Source: Alviniconcha marisindica
Taxonomy: Eukaryota > Mollusca > Gastropoda > Provannidae
Assembly (NCBI GenBank): GCA_018857735.1
Contig: JABMCL010003486.1
Span: 719,501 to 783,500 of the forward strand
Direction of reading: 5' to 3'
DNA length: 64,000 nt
Below are positions 11,801-22,796 of this stretch, piece by piece. The notes under the pieces are model-generated. The model did no database searches. It was not told the DNA's origin and saw only the letters and a program-made list of their open reading frames with translations. Each line of letters starts with the position of its first letter. The first letter of the stretch is position 1. A program made the position numbers and the translations under genes.

Positions 11801-14800
11801 TCCAACATAATAATAGGGAATTTATAGGGTGCTTTTGGAGACTCAAAGCGTTTTACAACTTAAAAGAAAAACATGCACCGCACAAATATCCACATATCTA
11901 AGCCAATGGTACATAAACATACAAAAATTAATAGACATATTCAGACATACATTTCCTGCACAGGGTCACCTCAGTATGAGAATAGGAATTAGAGCAGAGC
12001 TGTTCCAACATCTGTATCATCTCCTACCTGACACCTTTGTGATGACCGGACACACATCGTCCAGAGGGTGGCACATGCTGAACACAATGGTGTGATTGGG
12101 GGAATTCCTGCACAGAGACAAAAAGAGCCGGTACTAAATATCGCGAAATGTGCAGTCTTTGCCGGACCTCAGTACTAAACTTGGTCCAGAAACAGAAGTC
12201 CCCACAAATCAAAGACATGATTTTGTTCTCCCTAAGACTAGCACGTTCCGAACAGAAACTGCAGTGGAAAGACCCACCCGGTACACAGAAGGAAAAAAAA
12301 CATACCATTATGACTTCATCTTTTTTTTTGCAGTTATTTCATCATATTGTATACATGTGCATTACAGTATGAATACAATACCACACAGTATACAAAGCAA
12401 AATTCTTATGATAATTCACTACAAATATGCAACATGAAGAAAGAAAAAACATACAACACAAAATACAACACACTATGGCACAGTTGGGTGGACCCATACC
12501 ATTACTGGTTCGACAGATCAGAGCACCAGCAGGAAACCCAACAGGACGACATATTTCAGACATGAACTTTTCAATGATTCAAAAATGTCAGGCTTCCCTA
12601 AGATCTCTACTAAGGGAAATCAAAAACAGCAGAATTTGTAGGCTTTCACAGGCAAAACATTGATTTATGAAGGATCTCATGCCAGATGCATAAAAAATGT
12701 GCAACAAACTATTCTCACTTCTTGGGAGCAGACAGCTCTGATGCTGTGAGGGATCTTTCAAACAGCAGCCCATCCTTGATTGACCACGTTTGTGAGACCT
12801 GTCAACACATGCCCTGGTTTCACACTGACATATGCACATCAAGACAAGAATGGTAGCATGCCAGTTTGTCTCAGTCAAGCATTTTGAGGGTTACCAAGTA
12901 AACAGTATTTTGAGGGTTACCAAGTAAACAGTATTTTGATACCCAATAAGCAGTCATGTGGAACTGACAGATAACTGACATATAAAAGTATCAGCTTGTG
13001 TAACTTTATGCCCCAAGTTTTCTTCAATCATTATTTCTTTTAAGCTGATTGTTTGGAACCCAAATCCAGGTGATAACTGACAGATAACTAACAGATAAAG
13101 GTACCACTCTGTGTTTTTCTTCAATCACTATTTCTTTTAAGCTGACTGTTTAAAACCCAATCCAGGTGATAACTGACAGATAACTAACAGATAAAAGTAT
13201 CACCCTGTGTAACTTTACACACCAAGTTTTCTTCAATCCTTATTTCTTCTCTGCTGATTGTTTGAAACCCAAATCCAGGTGATGTTCCCTTTAATTTTAA
13301 AGGGACGTGACGACTTAGCCAAGCAACATGATCCTTTAAACATGAAGGCTAATCTAGACAAGGAGAGAATGACCACACATCATGATTTCCCATTTCTTCA
13401 AAACCCTTGGCCAGACATTTCAACAGTGTGATACAAAAACTGTCCTGCCTGTATGCACAACACCCAAAATAATTCCACACCGTTGCTGCACCTGATCAGT
13501 ACTATTAAAAATGCCCCCACCAAGACTGGCTGAAGTCTTCAAATTACCTGAAATGGCAGAACAGTGCTGTACTCCCCACCCTCCTCCATGAAGAACGTCA
13601 AGGTGTTGGACTCTATGACGCACACTCCACTCTGAGCCACACCTGTTCAAAATACAAAGGTAACGGGAAAAACAATGTCTGTGAGTTGGTTTGGCCTAGC
13701 TGTGTGCTGGGCTGGCACGTTTCGGCTCTCATTTCTCTTCAAAAGTTGTGTTTTACTGACAATGTCTTTTGACTTTGCCCTCACAATTACTGAAACATTC
13801 AAATGGCTCTCCTTGCTGCCCATCTTAGTGCAGAAATAATTCTGGCAGTGACAGTGTAGTTTTCAGCGATATAGTTCCCCTTTCCCCACATCCTGGGATC
13901 TTGGACCCAACCAGTACCTCTCTGGAGACAACTCTGTGCTAAGCAAGACTAACAAAACAAAGCAATGTGTGCTATTGGGCGATTCAGGCGGGGTTGTTAA
14001 CTCCCTTGACTTTTGCCCAGCATCGCTTAAGTCCCTTGGCTGCTTTTACTTCCGGTGCGTACTTTCTTCACAATGGAAGGCGGTGAGAGTGAATTTGCAA
14101 ATTTTATGCTGCCAACTTTAAGGCATTTTTGGAGGTCCGTAGTCATAATGTGTCTGGCAATAAGCAATAACTTGTTTCTCATGCTATAGGATGCCCCAAA
14201 ACGTATTTTTCTACGAACTCGCGATCTTCTGGTCTGCCAAAAAACAATGCAAAGACACTTTTTTTCCACCCTCCATCCCCTTTCCACGGTAATTTTTGCA
14301 ACTGCAACAGTATTGGCATTTGTACTGCTTCGCGATTCTAGGTTCAACTTCCACTGTTATACACAGCGTGAAGCAACGCCTACTCAGAAATCGGCCCAGA
14401 AGTGGCGCTCGCGACTTCTTGCGCGAAAATTACAAAGCGCATTCACTCTAGCAAACCAGCTTCGCTGAATCGCCCAATAAGCAGAGATCACAGAGAAGCA
14501 TAAAGGAGTTTTTACATAGACTTGTATGGTTTCACACAGACTCAAGCATAAACAAAGTGAATCTCCTAGGCACACATTAACAGAAAGACAAAAAGAAGAA
14601 CTAACCAAAACAATACTATGCACAGTTTGACCAGTTTGATTTTTTTCCCCTTTTTTTTCTCTGTTCGTTTTTCAATACTTTGTTAATCCCTTGTGCGAAA
14701 TTTAAGCAACCTGACCCGGGTAAGGCACGGTAGTCACAAGAGCATTACTCCTCATTCCTATCAGTATCTATACCTGTCCAAACAATGGCACGGCCACCAG

Positions 14801-16328
14801 TGTTTGGGAATTTCAGCGTGCACATATACACTGATGCCTGCAAATGCACATGGAGGAAAGGAAAGAAAACTGGTATGATATGCCCAGTCAACCATGACAG
14901 TTATATCAGGACAAAGCACCTGGAGGCAACACATTTGTCCTTGTCAGCTCAACATCTGAGGACATTAAGTCCCACATCATTAGGGCAACACAAACACTGT
15001 AAGAGGGTCTGCGATGAAAGTCTGACTGTGTGAGGAAAACCATCCCTCAAAGTACTGAGGAAACAAATTTGTGTCAGTACTGTGCCAGGCTTTCCGGTCT
15101 GACACTCCCGCCAACTGAACTATCCCCCCACCCTCCCCATGACCTAGGGAAACTGTTAAGACTATCAAACATGACACACACACAGGAAGAGCTCAACATA
15201 ATTCAGCAACAAAAATGTAAAGATCTAAAGATACTTACCAGTACTTTCAGGTGAAACAGCAGACTCTGGGGTTGGGTCACTCCCTGACAAAATGAAAGTG
15301 GTCCACAGACACTGAAAGAATGAAAACAAAATTTTAATCAAATTTCAGTATTCTTATCTTCGCAACACTCAGAAACTAATTTTTTTCCTAATAATAATAA
15401 TATTGTTATAACTGTTGGCAAGGACAGGCTTCAATGTGGGGACACTTAATGTGGAAAAAGAAGACAAATGCACAATCTTTAAAAAAATAGACTTTAAATT
15501 TAATCAAATAAAAACTTTTATTTTTTTAAATGTTGCTGACCAGTATGTGCAGGGATGTGGGACAATCTGAATCCCAATGTGTGTATGTCCCTGTTGTGTG
15601 TGTGTGTAGGGGAGGGATGGGGCTGATTTTTCAGTCTTTGGGGTTGGTCTGTAACTATAGCCATCACAGTAGAGTTGTTATTTTTTCCACATGACCAAGG
15701 ATCAGGTAACCAGTCTAAACATCCATACACACACCATTGTGACCATGCAAGTTTTGCTGTGCTTGCTTCATTCACACACTCAAAACTCACATATTAGTTG
15801 TGTCCACACAGGTCTCTCTCATCCCTGCAGTTAACTGAAAATGATATTATATAGACTGCCCACCTGCAGGACTGCAGTGTCCATGGTGAAGGTCTTGATG
15901 ATGGCCCGTACACCATCCTGGCCAGTGCGGCTCCACACCACCGTCTGGCCGCTGATGTACAACTCCTCGTCTCTCCATGTCTCCACTTTGTCCCGGTCCT
16001 CCCTCACGCTGACACCTCCCGCACCGTGGAACACCCACCGCTCCTTCTGCCAGCACAGTAAAGTTCAGCCTTTCTCTGAGTGCCAGTTATCAACACATCA
16101 GCATTATTTATTGTCACTGTCATCAAAAACATCCATCTAAACAGATGTTATCAGGGATAATGTTGCACTGACAATGATCACAGAGCTGAGGTCACCTTAC
16201 AGTTTGCACTGTTTAGTGTTTAGGCACATAACTATCAAAATAGTGCCACAGTCCTATACTCATAATGCACAGGATAGGTACAGAAAAGAGTGCTTGTGAT
16301 CTAGAAGTGTGTTTTGCTTCTTCTACCT

Positions 16329-16364
<36 letters not shown>

Positions 16365-16793
16365 GCCATATTCAGTGCATTGCTGCCAAACAGAAATCAG
16401 ATAACCAATGCAGCAGTGGAAAGAAAGTACAAGTTTTAATTATTACTACACTAGGTCAACACATCTCACTCACACATGGCAACAAACTGAACAATGTGGC
16501 CAGACACAGAACTGTTTAAGGGACTCTCAAACTTCTCATGGATTAGAGGACAGTGGTTTGCTGACGCTTGGCATCTGCATGGCTGATGGGAAGGGACAGG
16601 GCTCACCACAGTTACCACTGACCTTGCTGGCAGCAGTGTCCTGCAGGGAGAAGTCGCGGAAGGACTTGAGGAGGGGGGTGCTGGCATCCACGTGGCTGAC
16701 ATTCTGAACCTGGATCTGGAACTCTCCAGGGTGATGTCGCACATACTCCCGCCCGAATGGGACAAAGTCCTGGCTATCACAGGCGGATATCAT
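631..16793 (-). CDS. ANAPC1: Anaphase-promoting complex subunit 1, N-terminal part (18 coding exons, gene runs off left edge)
   Basis: APC1 is the large scaffold of the APC/C ubiquitin ligase that triggers anaphase and mitotic exit. Coding exons in order: 16623-16793, 15864-16046, 15239-15311, 13548-13642, 12719-12798, 12028-12107, 11165-11310, 9558-9779, 8822-9029, 8130-8226, 7256-7346, 6542-6607, 5143-5292, 3871-4005, 3088-3148, 2114-2301, 1428-1502, 631-822. Together they give 771 in-frame codons. Matches to animal APC1 include the start (DFVPFGRE), DEELYISGQTVVWS, FSMCHPLDD, AFTYDTMLGLHSAWRIRR, CLEHLWTE, STDLCGQQYVCF, FEESNDLSQLIFG, DGLLFERS and LLALHLVYE, all in family order. ATG 16793 is the first Met in the 5' exon, but the frame stays open to the acceptor at 16839, so a start in an upstream exon is possible. 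The coding exon 8/9 junction and the exon 9 donor register are uncertain. The serine/proline-rich loop of exons 8-9 is poorly conserved. Gene identity is near certain; a few splice choices are inferred. Confidence 0.93.
878..1062 (+). repeat. tRNA-derived SINE fragment (same family as 8.26 kb)
   Basis: Carries a B-box-like segment (GGTTTGAGTCCCAGCAGGAG) followed by the body sequence (CTGTGCTGACTTATT-like) also present in the SINE at 8262. The 5' A-box region and the 3' part are degraded or missing. Confidence 0.55.
1640..1745 (+). repeat. Non-LTR retrotransposon 3' fragment (RT C-terminus)
   Basis: Reads SIFKAKLKTFLFSQHF in one frame, the common C-terminal ending of CR1/L2-like reverse transcriptases (SFKxxLKTHLF). 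It is a short, isolated and dead fragment in an ANAPC1 intron. Confidence 0.45.
1785..1838. repeat. (GT)n microsatellite
   Basis: Interrupted GT run inside an ANAPC1 intron, containing a GC-rich interruption (GCGTGCGTGGGCGCC). Confidence 0.9.
2333..2670. repeat. 67-68-bp tandem repeat, about 5 units
   Basis: Units of the form CAAGTCCCGTGGAATCTCTG, AAGAAAGACTGCCCTTACAGG, then GTTAACACCTGATATGTTCTGGG. They are spaced 67-68 bp, in the intron just upstream (gene sense) of ANAPC1 coding exon 16. Confidence 0.9.
2671..3071. repeat. About 200-bp near-perfect tandem duplication
   Basis: The block starting CAAGTCCCGTGGAATCTCCA at about 2671 is repeated from about 2873 with only a few differences. 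Its start shares the 67-bp unit of the array to its left. The second copy ends about 17 bases from the donor of ANAPC1 coding exon 15 (3088). Confidence 0.9.
3405..3909 (-). repeat. Tandem array copying the 3' end and donor of ANAPC1 coding exon 14
   Basis: Seven intronic units plus the exon itself, with spacings alternating near 63-64 and 74-76 bp. On the gene strand each unit reads: a T-rich stretch and CCCACTGACAG, then TAAAGGGATCAGGGAC, then (in long units) the DNVR codons, then AACAAGTTCTATGTT, then GTGAGT. The exon's own 3' end (3871-3909) is the leftmost copy in gene order. Each unit thus carries an acceptor-like site, an exon-derived core and a donor identical to the real one. Confidence 0.92.
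4130..4175 (+). repeat. SINE/LINE 3' tail fragment, GACTGGGGGTAAAACACCAA type
   Basis: Reads CCTGATATAACCACACTGGTTGACTGGGGGTAAAACACCAA over 4135-4174. The same tail occurs at 45.25 and 46.60 kb, so this is a shared repeat family end. Confidence 0.55.
4869..5004. repeat. (GT)n/(GA)n compound microsatellite
   Basis: Long GT run interrupted by GAGAGAGA segments, in the ANAPC1 intron after coding exon 13. Confidence 0.9.
5825..6400. repeat. About 45-bp degenerate tandem array
   Basis: Around 11-12 copies of a unit like TTTGTAACAACCTGCAATGA followed by ATCCTTTTAATTGTTTTCATTATTG, variable in length. It fills most of the ANAPC1 intron between coding exons 12 and 13. Confidence 0.85.
6670..7100. 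repeat. About 78-bp tandem array, 5-6 units
   Basis: Units contain GCTCATCAAGGTAATTAGC, then TACAATTCAGGTAATTAATG, then CAACCACTACAATCCAGCC. It lies between ANAPC1 coding exons 11 and 12. Confidence 0.88.
8262..8735 (+). repeat. tRNA-derived SINE
   Basis: The head resembles a tRNA promoter: A-box-like TAGCTCCTCAGTGGTTAGGA and B-box GGTTCAAGTCCC at about 8312-8323. The body follows and ends in GAATAGCGCTATATAAAAGTG and CATCATCA-like tail repeats. A related head is at 878 and a related tail near 58380. Confidence 0.65.
8776..8821. repeat. (CA)n microsatellite abutting the ANAPC1 coding exon 9 donor
   Basis: On the gene strand the exon ends in ACC ATT A and the intron opens directly with (GT)n, so any of several GT dinucleotides could be the 5' splice site. 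Confidence 0.9.
12955..13295. repeat. About 120-bp tandem array, 3 units
   Basis: Three copies of a block running from GATAACTGACAGATAACTAA through TTTTCTTCAATC and TTATTTCTTTTAAGCTGA to AAACCCAAATCCAGGT. It is intronic to ANAPC1. Confidence 0.88.
13690..13925. repeat. Dispersed repeat, second copy near 50.6-50.8 kb
   Basis: Shares an ordered series of blocks (TGTCTTTTGACTTTGCCCTC, CCATCTTAGTGCAGAA, GACAGTGTA, ATCCTGGGATC) with 50630-50790. Class unknown. Confidence 0.45.
13975..14477. mobile_element. MITE-like DNA transposon, 503 bp, 13-bp terminal inverted repeats, TA flanks
   Basis: TTGGGCGATTCAG at 13975-13987 is mirrored exactly by CTGAATCGCCCAA at 14465-14477. Both are flanked by TA, as expected of Tc1/mariner-type TA duplication. 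The interior is richer in CpG than the neighbourhood, contains an ACTTCCGG motif, and has no long reading frame that I recognise as a transposase. Confidence 0.7.
14690..15050 (-). repeat. Unclassified dispersed repeat (also at 30.39, 7.6 and 10.9 kb)
   Basis: The reverse complement aligns by eye with 30390-30550: CACTGG(T/C)(G/A)GCC, CCATTGTT(T/C)GGACA, CTGATAGGA, GTGCCTTACC(C/T)GGGT. The block CAGTCAACCATGACAGT recurs at 10913, and a shorter piece lies at 7630-7690. No coding potential recognised. Confidence 0.5.
16329..16363. repeat. Poly-C tract
   Basis: About 34 C residues in the ANAPC1 intron after coding exon 1. Similar C or G tracts occur at about 23745, 28372, 36188, 39331, 39585, 55717, 57031 and 63748. 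Confidence 0.9.
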
Positions 16794-16839
16794 ATCATCA
16801 GGATCCAGGGTGGCAGTAAATGTAGTCCTTCCTCTCTCA
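16794..16839 (-). other. ANAPC1: ANAPC1 5' UTR part of first recognised exon
   Basis: The exon begins after a good acceptor (pyrimidine-rich, then CTTGCAG) at 16840-16849. It therefore has at least one exon upstream. The 46 bases before the ATG are open in the coding frame, so they are 5' UTR only if the upstream exon carries no in-frame ATG. Confidence 0.6.
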
Positions 16840-17387
16840 CTGCAAGTAGATAATCAATGTGAACAGCTGGGTGCCTCGCAGAGTTGCACACCAAAAGCTA
16901 TGCCAGCAACAACCAGTGCATGGCCATGGGCCCATGACTTTGGGCCTGTTGTGTTATTGTTGTTAATAAGAGTTAAGACCAACACTGTAACACTAACACT
17001 GTAACAGGAAACATTTCTCGGTAAACGTCTGTGCTGGTAGCAAGGTCTGTTCACGAATTTTATAGATCTGTGCGAGAAAAATAATCAACTGTTGACATGA
17101 TACACTGCTTTCACTTTAAAAAAAGTTTAATTACCATACCGATTCAGCGATTGAATCATTGAGTGTTTCTACATGTCAAGAGCACACTGGGTACTCTTTA
17201 TCATAATGTGCTGAATGATCACACTCAATACATAATGGTACCATACATAAATTATAATCCACACATTGGAATGCAAAATCTGACTGATGGACTACAAGAT
17301 CTTTAAGGTGCGTTGCCTATGTGTTCTTTCTGCATGCGGTGGTACTAGTACTAGTAGTAGTAGTAGTACTGGTTGATCGAGTAGCAT

Positions 17388-17660
17388 TCATTGATCCATT
17401 GTCACGGCATTACCAGTTCCACAAAAAATAGCCCGTCTGAACCATTTCACATAATGAGAGTGAGGTATGTCGTTATGCTTAAGAACCAATTCCAACTCAC
17501 GGCAAATCGAAATGCGATTTTGAAATACTTTTAGACAGGTTCTCTGCTTGCGGCCATATTTCCCGCTGGGCTCGTAACTTCCGGTGTACCCCAGAAGTCG
17601 TCCGCGGTGACACATGCGTATCTCGATGCGGTCTGGTAGCCATTGCAACTAGACCCGTTA
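17388..17660 (-). promoter_or_regulatory. ANAPC1: Probable ANAPC1 promoter and non-coding first exon
   Basis: This is a GC-richer island in AT-rich DNA, about 0.7 kb upstream of the first ANAPC1 coding exon. It holds an ETS/GABP-type site (ACTTCCGGT at 17577-17585, that is ACCGGAAGT on the gene strand). It also has ATGGCCGC near 17552, resembling YY1-type housekeeping elements. A consensus-like donor (GCC then GTGAGT) lies near 17500 on the minus strand and could end a leader exon. No reading frame through this leader joins cleanly with an ATG to the coding frame, which favours a non-coding first exon. The placement is inferred. Confidence 0.4.
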
Positions 17661-18176
17661 CCAACAGAGCTGTCTGTAATAATCTTCTTCTTCACAATAC
17701 TGTGGAGACCTCTGTAAATAGGATAATATTTCAGACTTTGCTTGGATGAAGAGGATATTGCATAAAATTTCAATCTTTTGGTCATAAAATTATGAATCTG
17801 AATCTCTCTGTTTACTGGCTTTAGCCAAACAGGCGAACTAAGCAGTGAAAACTGAAAACTGATTTTGACAAGAATTTAAAATAATAAAATAATAAAATGA
17901 AAACAAAAAAAGGATAAAACTAACATTATACTTCATGCTGATAAATAAAAATTAAAAACAACAGACGCACTTCTGAGTTCTAAAAATCAAAGCCTGATCC
18001 AGTTTATTTACTTGATAATTGTGCACATATGCATGCTCCTTGCCATTTCTTTCTTTGTTTGTAACTTTGTCAGCTATTGTCATATATGTCTATAAACTAG
18101 AGGGGGAAAAGTTGTTCGCCAAGCACCTTGCAGATTGTCATCAGTTCATAATTGTAGGTCTTGTCAGGGACAGCAA

Positions 18177-18177
<1 letters not shown>

Positions 18178-18241
<64 letters not shown>
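18178..18241. repeat. (AT)n microsatellite
   Basis: Uninterrupted AT run of about 64 bases in the ANAPC1-MRPL49 intergenic region. Confidence 0.95.
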
Positions 18242-18243
<2 letters not shown>

Positions 18244-19147
18244 AAACTACTTCTCCAACCAATCATCCAAAGGCTGAGCCAAGTTAAGCCTACTTGCATC
18301 CAGTACTTACCCAATATAAAAATTAGATGAGGTCACGACTGGAAACACTTCTCCTGGGTTTTGCCCAGTACAACCAAATGGTAGCCTAGTCAGTGAGAGA
18401 CGTGAAATGGCACTCTCAAAACTATAGGTTTGTAAGAGTTTTCTTTTCTTTTTTCCCTGTTGTACAGCATCTAATAGTGACATAATCTTCAGGCTGTGTC
18501 TGTGCATAAACAGTTGTCTTTGCTGTAAATTTCAAGCTGTAGATACATTGAACACTCAGCAGCATCCTTTGCCTCTTTCACCAAAGAATATTATCCAGGT
18601 CATTTGCTGTCATAATTCTTTTGTTTTTGCTTGTTATTGCATTTTGTTGTTGTTTTTGCTGTTGTTTCCGAGGGGAAAAAATGTTGGTCCTGGTTTGTTT
18701 CTTGTGTTTGGCTTTTGTTTTCCCTCAGCCATGTCATGTCTCACGCACAATCTAAGTTAAGAATCTATATTTGACATAACAAGACTTGCTTCTCAGCCAG
18801 TCTTCACAACTGAGCAAGTGCCAACATAATAACAAATCTGGCAGTTTAAAAAAATAAAATAGAAAATAAACGAAAAAGTGTATAGAAGATCTCTAGCTTG
18901 AATATTATGTTTTCTTTGACTGCCAGCCAGCAAAGTGCTTTGAGTAGTGGTCTAATGTGTTCATGTCCGACCTTGCAACAACAACAAAAAAGAGAGAAAG
19001 AAAGAAAAAAACTTTTGTTGGATTGTGTTGAACTTTCTGCAACCTGTACATCAGATCACAGTTGATGTCAATGCACAAAGAGTTATAGTTCTTTAGTAGT
19101 CCAACTGAGAAGAAAAGAACACATCAGCTGAGCAGTGGCTTTTGTAT

Positions 19148-19603
19148 TCAGGAGATGGTGGATAGAGCTAATTCTTCTGATCTCAAGATATGCTGAATAC
19201 TAGACAGAGTAGCATTAATATAGATCCTGAGATTTTCAACATGGCCTTTGAAGGAAATGTCACAACTGCCAACTTTCAAGTGGTCATCTTGTGACACACT
19301 GACCCTTTTACGAGGTCCAACCAAAAGAGCTTCAGTTTGGTCGTTGTTCAGCTTCAGTCTATTACCAGTCACCAATCTCCCAACTGAGTCAATGCACTGC
19401 TCAGCATCAACATTCAGTGAATGAAAGTCAGATGGGGTTGAAGACTGGTGAAGTTGAGTATCATCTGCAGATTTGTGATGACCGCACCTACTTTGAGAAA
19501 TGACTTCAGACAGTGGTTGAATGCACAGGGTAAAGAATACTGAGACCAAGGTAGAACCTTGAGGAAAATGCAAACTCCAGCACAGCCACAAAAGAACAGC
19601 CAA
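19148..19603 (-). pseudogene. Non-LTR retrotransposon reverse-transcriptase fragment (CR1/Jockey-like)
   Basis: One open frame of 151 codons on the minus strand shows RT core motifs in order. These are PQGSTL with FTLCIQPLSEVI, then ADDTQLHQSSTPSDF (the YADD-type catalytic box with Y replaced by S), then CIDSVGRL and NRLKLNNDQTEALLVG. It lacks the endonuclease and the rest of the RT. It is a truncated element with a mutated catalytic box, lying between ANAPC1 and MRPL49, and is inactive. Confidence 0.8.
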
Positions 19604-21056
19604 ATATGTAAAAAAAATGGATTCAAAGCAGTGACATTTGCGACAAAATATTTTTATTCAGTAGCTTTTTCTTGGCTGAAACATTTTAACACAAACACAC
19701 ACACTTGCATGCAAACTTGTGCACACATGTATTCACACAAACACACACACTCTCTCTCTGTTACACATAACTCATTCAGTTTGAAAATATACCACAGAGG
19801 TGTTATGTTGCAGACAGACCTACACACACATCAAGCTTTGTTTTTCATGTTATTACCCAATGATACACCAAAAACATTTATCATCCACAGATGTACATCA
19901 CACAGACAAATTAAAACTATGAGTAACACACAGTCACAAGAAGACCTGCTTTGAACACATAGTGAATAGCAATTTCCATTCCTTTTGTGATCACTTGATA
20001 AAATCTCTTGCCAGAAATTTGGGTTAACTTACTAGAATAAGATCAAAACACAATGAAGGGTTCAAAAGAATGCTTATTTCAATTAGACAATACAAAACAT
20101 GTGCAAATTTTCAATGAAAACACCTTTTTTAAACAACAGACAGGCAGATATTACACGGACAAACTATGATTGAAATTAAATTTGATCGACTTAGCTTTCA
20201 GTTGATGGAGAATGCAAGCAAAATGCTTAACAGTACGACATGTGAAATTGCACACATGGCAGCCTCATGCTTGATTTCACAGACATGTCAGCCTTATGCT
20301 TGCATTTCAACTTTCATTGCTGTCATCATCTGTTAGTGTATCAGCTATTTTAAAAAAAAAAAACTTTAATCTTTACTTGAAAACTGTGTTTTCACTGAAA
20401 ATCTTCAATTGTTTTTGTATTATCCAACAAAAATAAGCATTCTTCTTAACTTTTTGTGTTATGATTTTGTTTCAGAATGCTGGCAGTCAACTTTGTTTGT
20501 TTCCAATTTCTTTTTGTGCTGCCCAGTCCTCTAAGTTAATCACGTGTCACTCTCAGCTCAGTCAGCTGGGAGTTGGGCAGATAATGACCATAAATGTGAC
20601 GACTGCACACCCTTGCCAAGCCTGCAAGACCCGTTCACGGGGGATCTGTTCTTAGCCTCATCCAAGGGACTGTTGTGGAGTTGGGATTTGAAGAAGAGTA
20701 GTGGGAAGTTTCCCCAAACCCCTTGTCGAAATCAACAGGTACCTCCATTGCATCACAGTAAGCAAACACTAAAATACTTCCCCATGGATGTCGGGGCAAG
20801 ATGCCATTCAGCCACTTCATCTCCATCAGCAAATGTTTGCATCAGTTATGATTTCTGAAATAATTTCACCTCATCTTCAATTGATCTGGAACTCCAGTGT
20901 TTGAAGAGTTGGTGCTTTCTGTGTTCAGTGTTTCAATGAAGATGTCACAGCTCATTACTACCAACTGTCAATATCAAAACTCCACACTTTTAAATTACCC
21001 GTATTTCTAAAAGTTTTAGTATGTATGTGCTTTGTTAGTACCAGTTCTTTGCCTCA

Positions 21057-21062
21057 TTTATT
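21057..21062 (-). terminator. Candidate poly(A) signal of MRPL49
   Basis: AATAAA on the minus strand, about 235 bases downstream of the MRPL49 stop, a plausible 3' UTR length. No cleavage-site evidence can be read from the sequence. Confidence 0.4.
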
Positions 21063-21294
21063 TGTAAATTATTTCTGTGTGTGGTATCATTTTACTTATA
21101 GATGCTGTCAATGGACCAAAGGTATAAAACAATTTTCTTTGAAGCCCATTAATAGACACATGTAATATCTCTTGGAAACACAGTCTTGCCAATTGAATGT
21201 TCTTGTTTTTTGGGTTTTTGGACATATTCTTCCTGCGTTCACATTGTCTTCTTTTGAAACAGCATGTCTGACTGACTGTTCAACACATCACAAT

Positions 21295-22727
21295 TTAAAA
21301 TCCTTTGTCAAGCAAAAATTGGCAGACGAGGTCTGCAAACCGTCCCTTGACTCGGATGTAGCCTCCCACTTCATGCACCTGGCTGGCAATCACCTCTTTA
21401 CCAGTCACTTGCTTCAGGTAAGCTCTCAGGTCAGCATCAAATGCCTGTGGACAACACCAATAATTAATGCACAGTAGGGTCTTCAATCACAGAATGTGCA
21501 CAGGGCCAAAAAACCCACAACTGTACACAAACACATGTGTTCCCAAACAAAGGACAGAGACGGGTCTACAATCACAGAATGTGCACATGGCAACAACAAA
21601 AATCTGTACACAAACACATGTGTTCCCAAACAAAGGATAGAGAGGGGGCAAAAATAACTGTCTCCAAGTCAGAGTAACTCTCCATGTCAGCATAATCCAG
21701 CAAGAAACACATGTGTTCATCAGTAATAAAATGTCATGTAACTAAATTCTTTGTCACATATTTCACATACTATTATATGTGATGTTTTTTTCTTGATGTT
21801 TTAGTCACTATACTGTATGCATGTGCACTTATTTAACAACACTTCACACATAACTATGTGAGCCTACTCCTCAACATTTTACTTCAGATGTTGTGTGATC
21901 TTGCTTCTCAGTTTTTCTAACATAATGCAATGTGATTCTAAACTAACCTCAAAAATCACATGTGAGACAGAAAAAAAGTTTGCTAAACAAAAGGTTCAGC
22001 AGTTCAGAAGATATCTTCTGAACAAAAAGCTTGACAGAATGACAGATGGACAGAGTGATTCCAGTATTTCACCCAAACTTTGCTGTGAGGGGAATAATAA
22101 ATGAGGAAACACCTAATGCAGGGTAATATGGACCATAAAAAATGCAAGATTGTTTTTAGGATATATATATACCTGGTGCAGCTAGATCTAGTTCTTTCCC
22201 CTTCATGGGTGCACTTTCATTATTTCTCTTTATACATAATATATATATGTATTATACAGTATTCCACCACAACACAGACGGCATAATATACTTACCCAAA
22301 TATCTCCATGAATATGTTTGATCATGACCAGCTGACGTGTTTTCGCATTTCTGAATTCTTCATAGATGGGAAGCATATGGTTTTTTGTTCTCCTGATGTG
22401 GTAAGGTAATGACCCATCATTCTCTGCAACACAGAACAAGTAAATCTATTGATAATATCTCTATAAACAGGTAAATCTAGAGATAATATACTAAAAACAG
22501 GGAAATCTGGAGATAACATTTAAAAACAGGCAAATCTACAGAATCTATAAACATGTAATATGTCACACCAGTTTCAAAAATACCTAGCGCAATCACTGAA
22601 GTACAAAGTAAACATGTACTATGCAGTATCTGTAGTTGATCATATAAATGATTAATACATGTTGTAACATGAAACTCATCCTCTCTCCTCCCCTCCCCCC
22701 CCCCTTTTTGGCCAGTGCATACAAATG

Positions 22728-22796
<69 letters not shown>

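Larger units (their letters stand above)
17661..21050. other. Intergenic region between ANAPC1 and MRPL49
   Basis: Apart from the AT run and the RT fragment I see no gene. A short open stretch at 20544-20858 has normal codon-like composition but no family that I recognise. Confidence 0.5.

Noticed and set aside
19148..19603. Functional reverse-transcriptase gene
   Set aside because: Lacks endonuclease and most RT subdomains, and the catalytic box has lost its tyrosine; called as a dead fragment.
20461..20858. Possible exon with frames on both strands
   Set aside because: No recognised homology and no phase-compatible splice partners to MRPL49 or ANAPC1.
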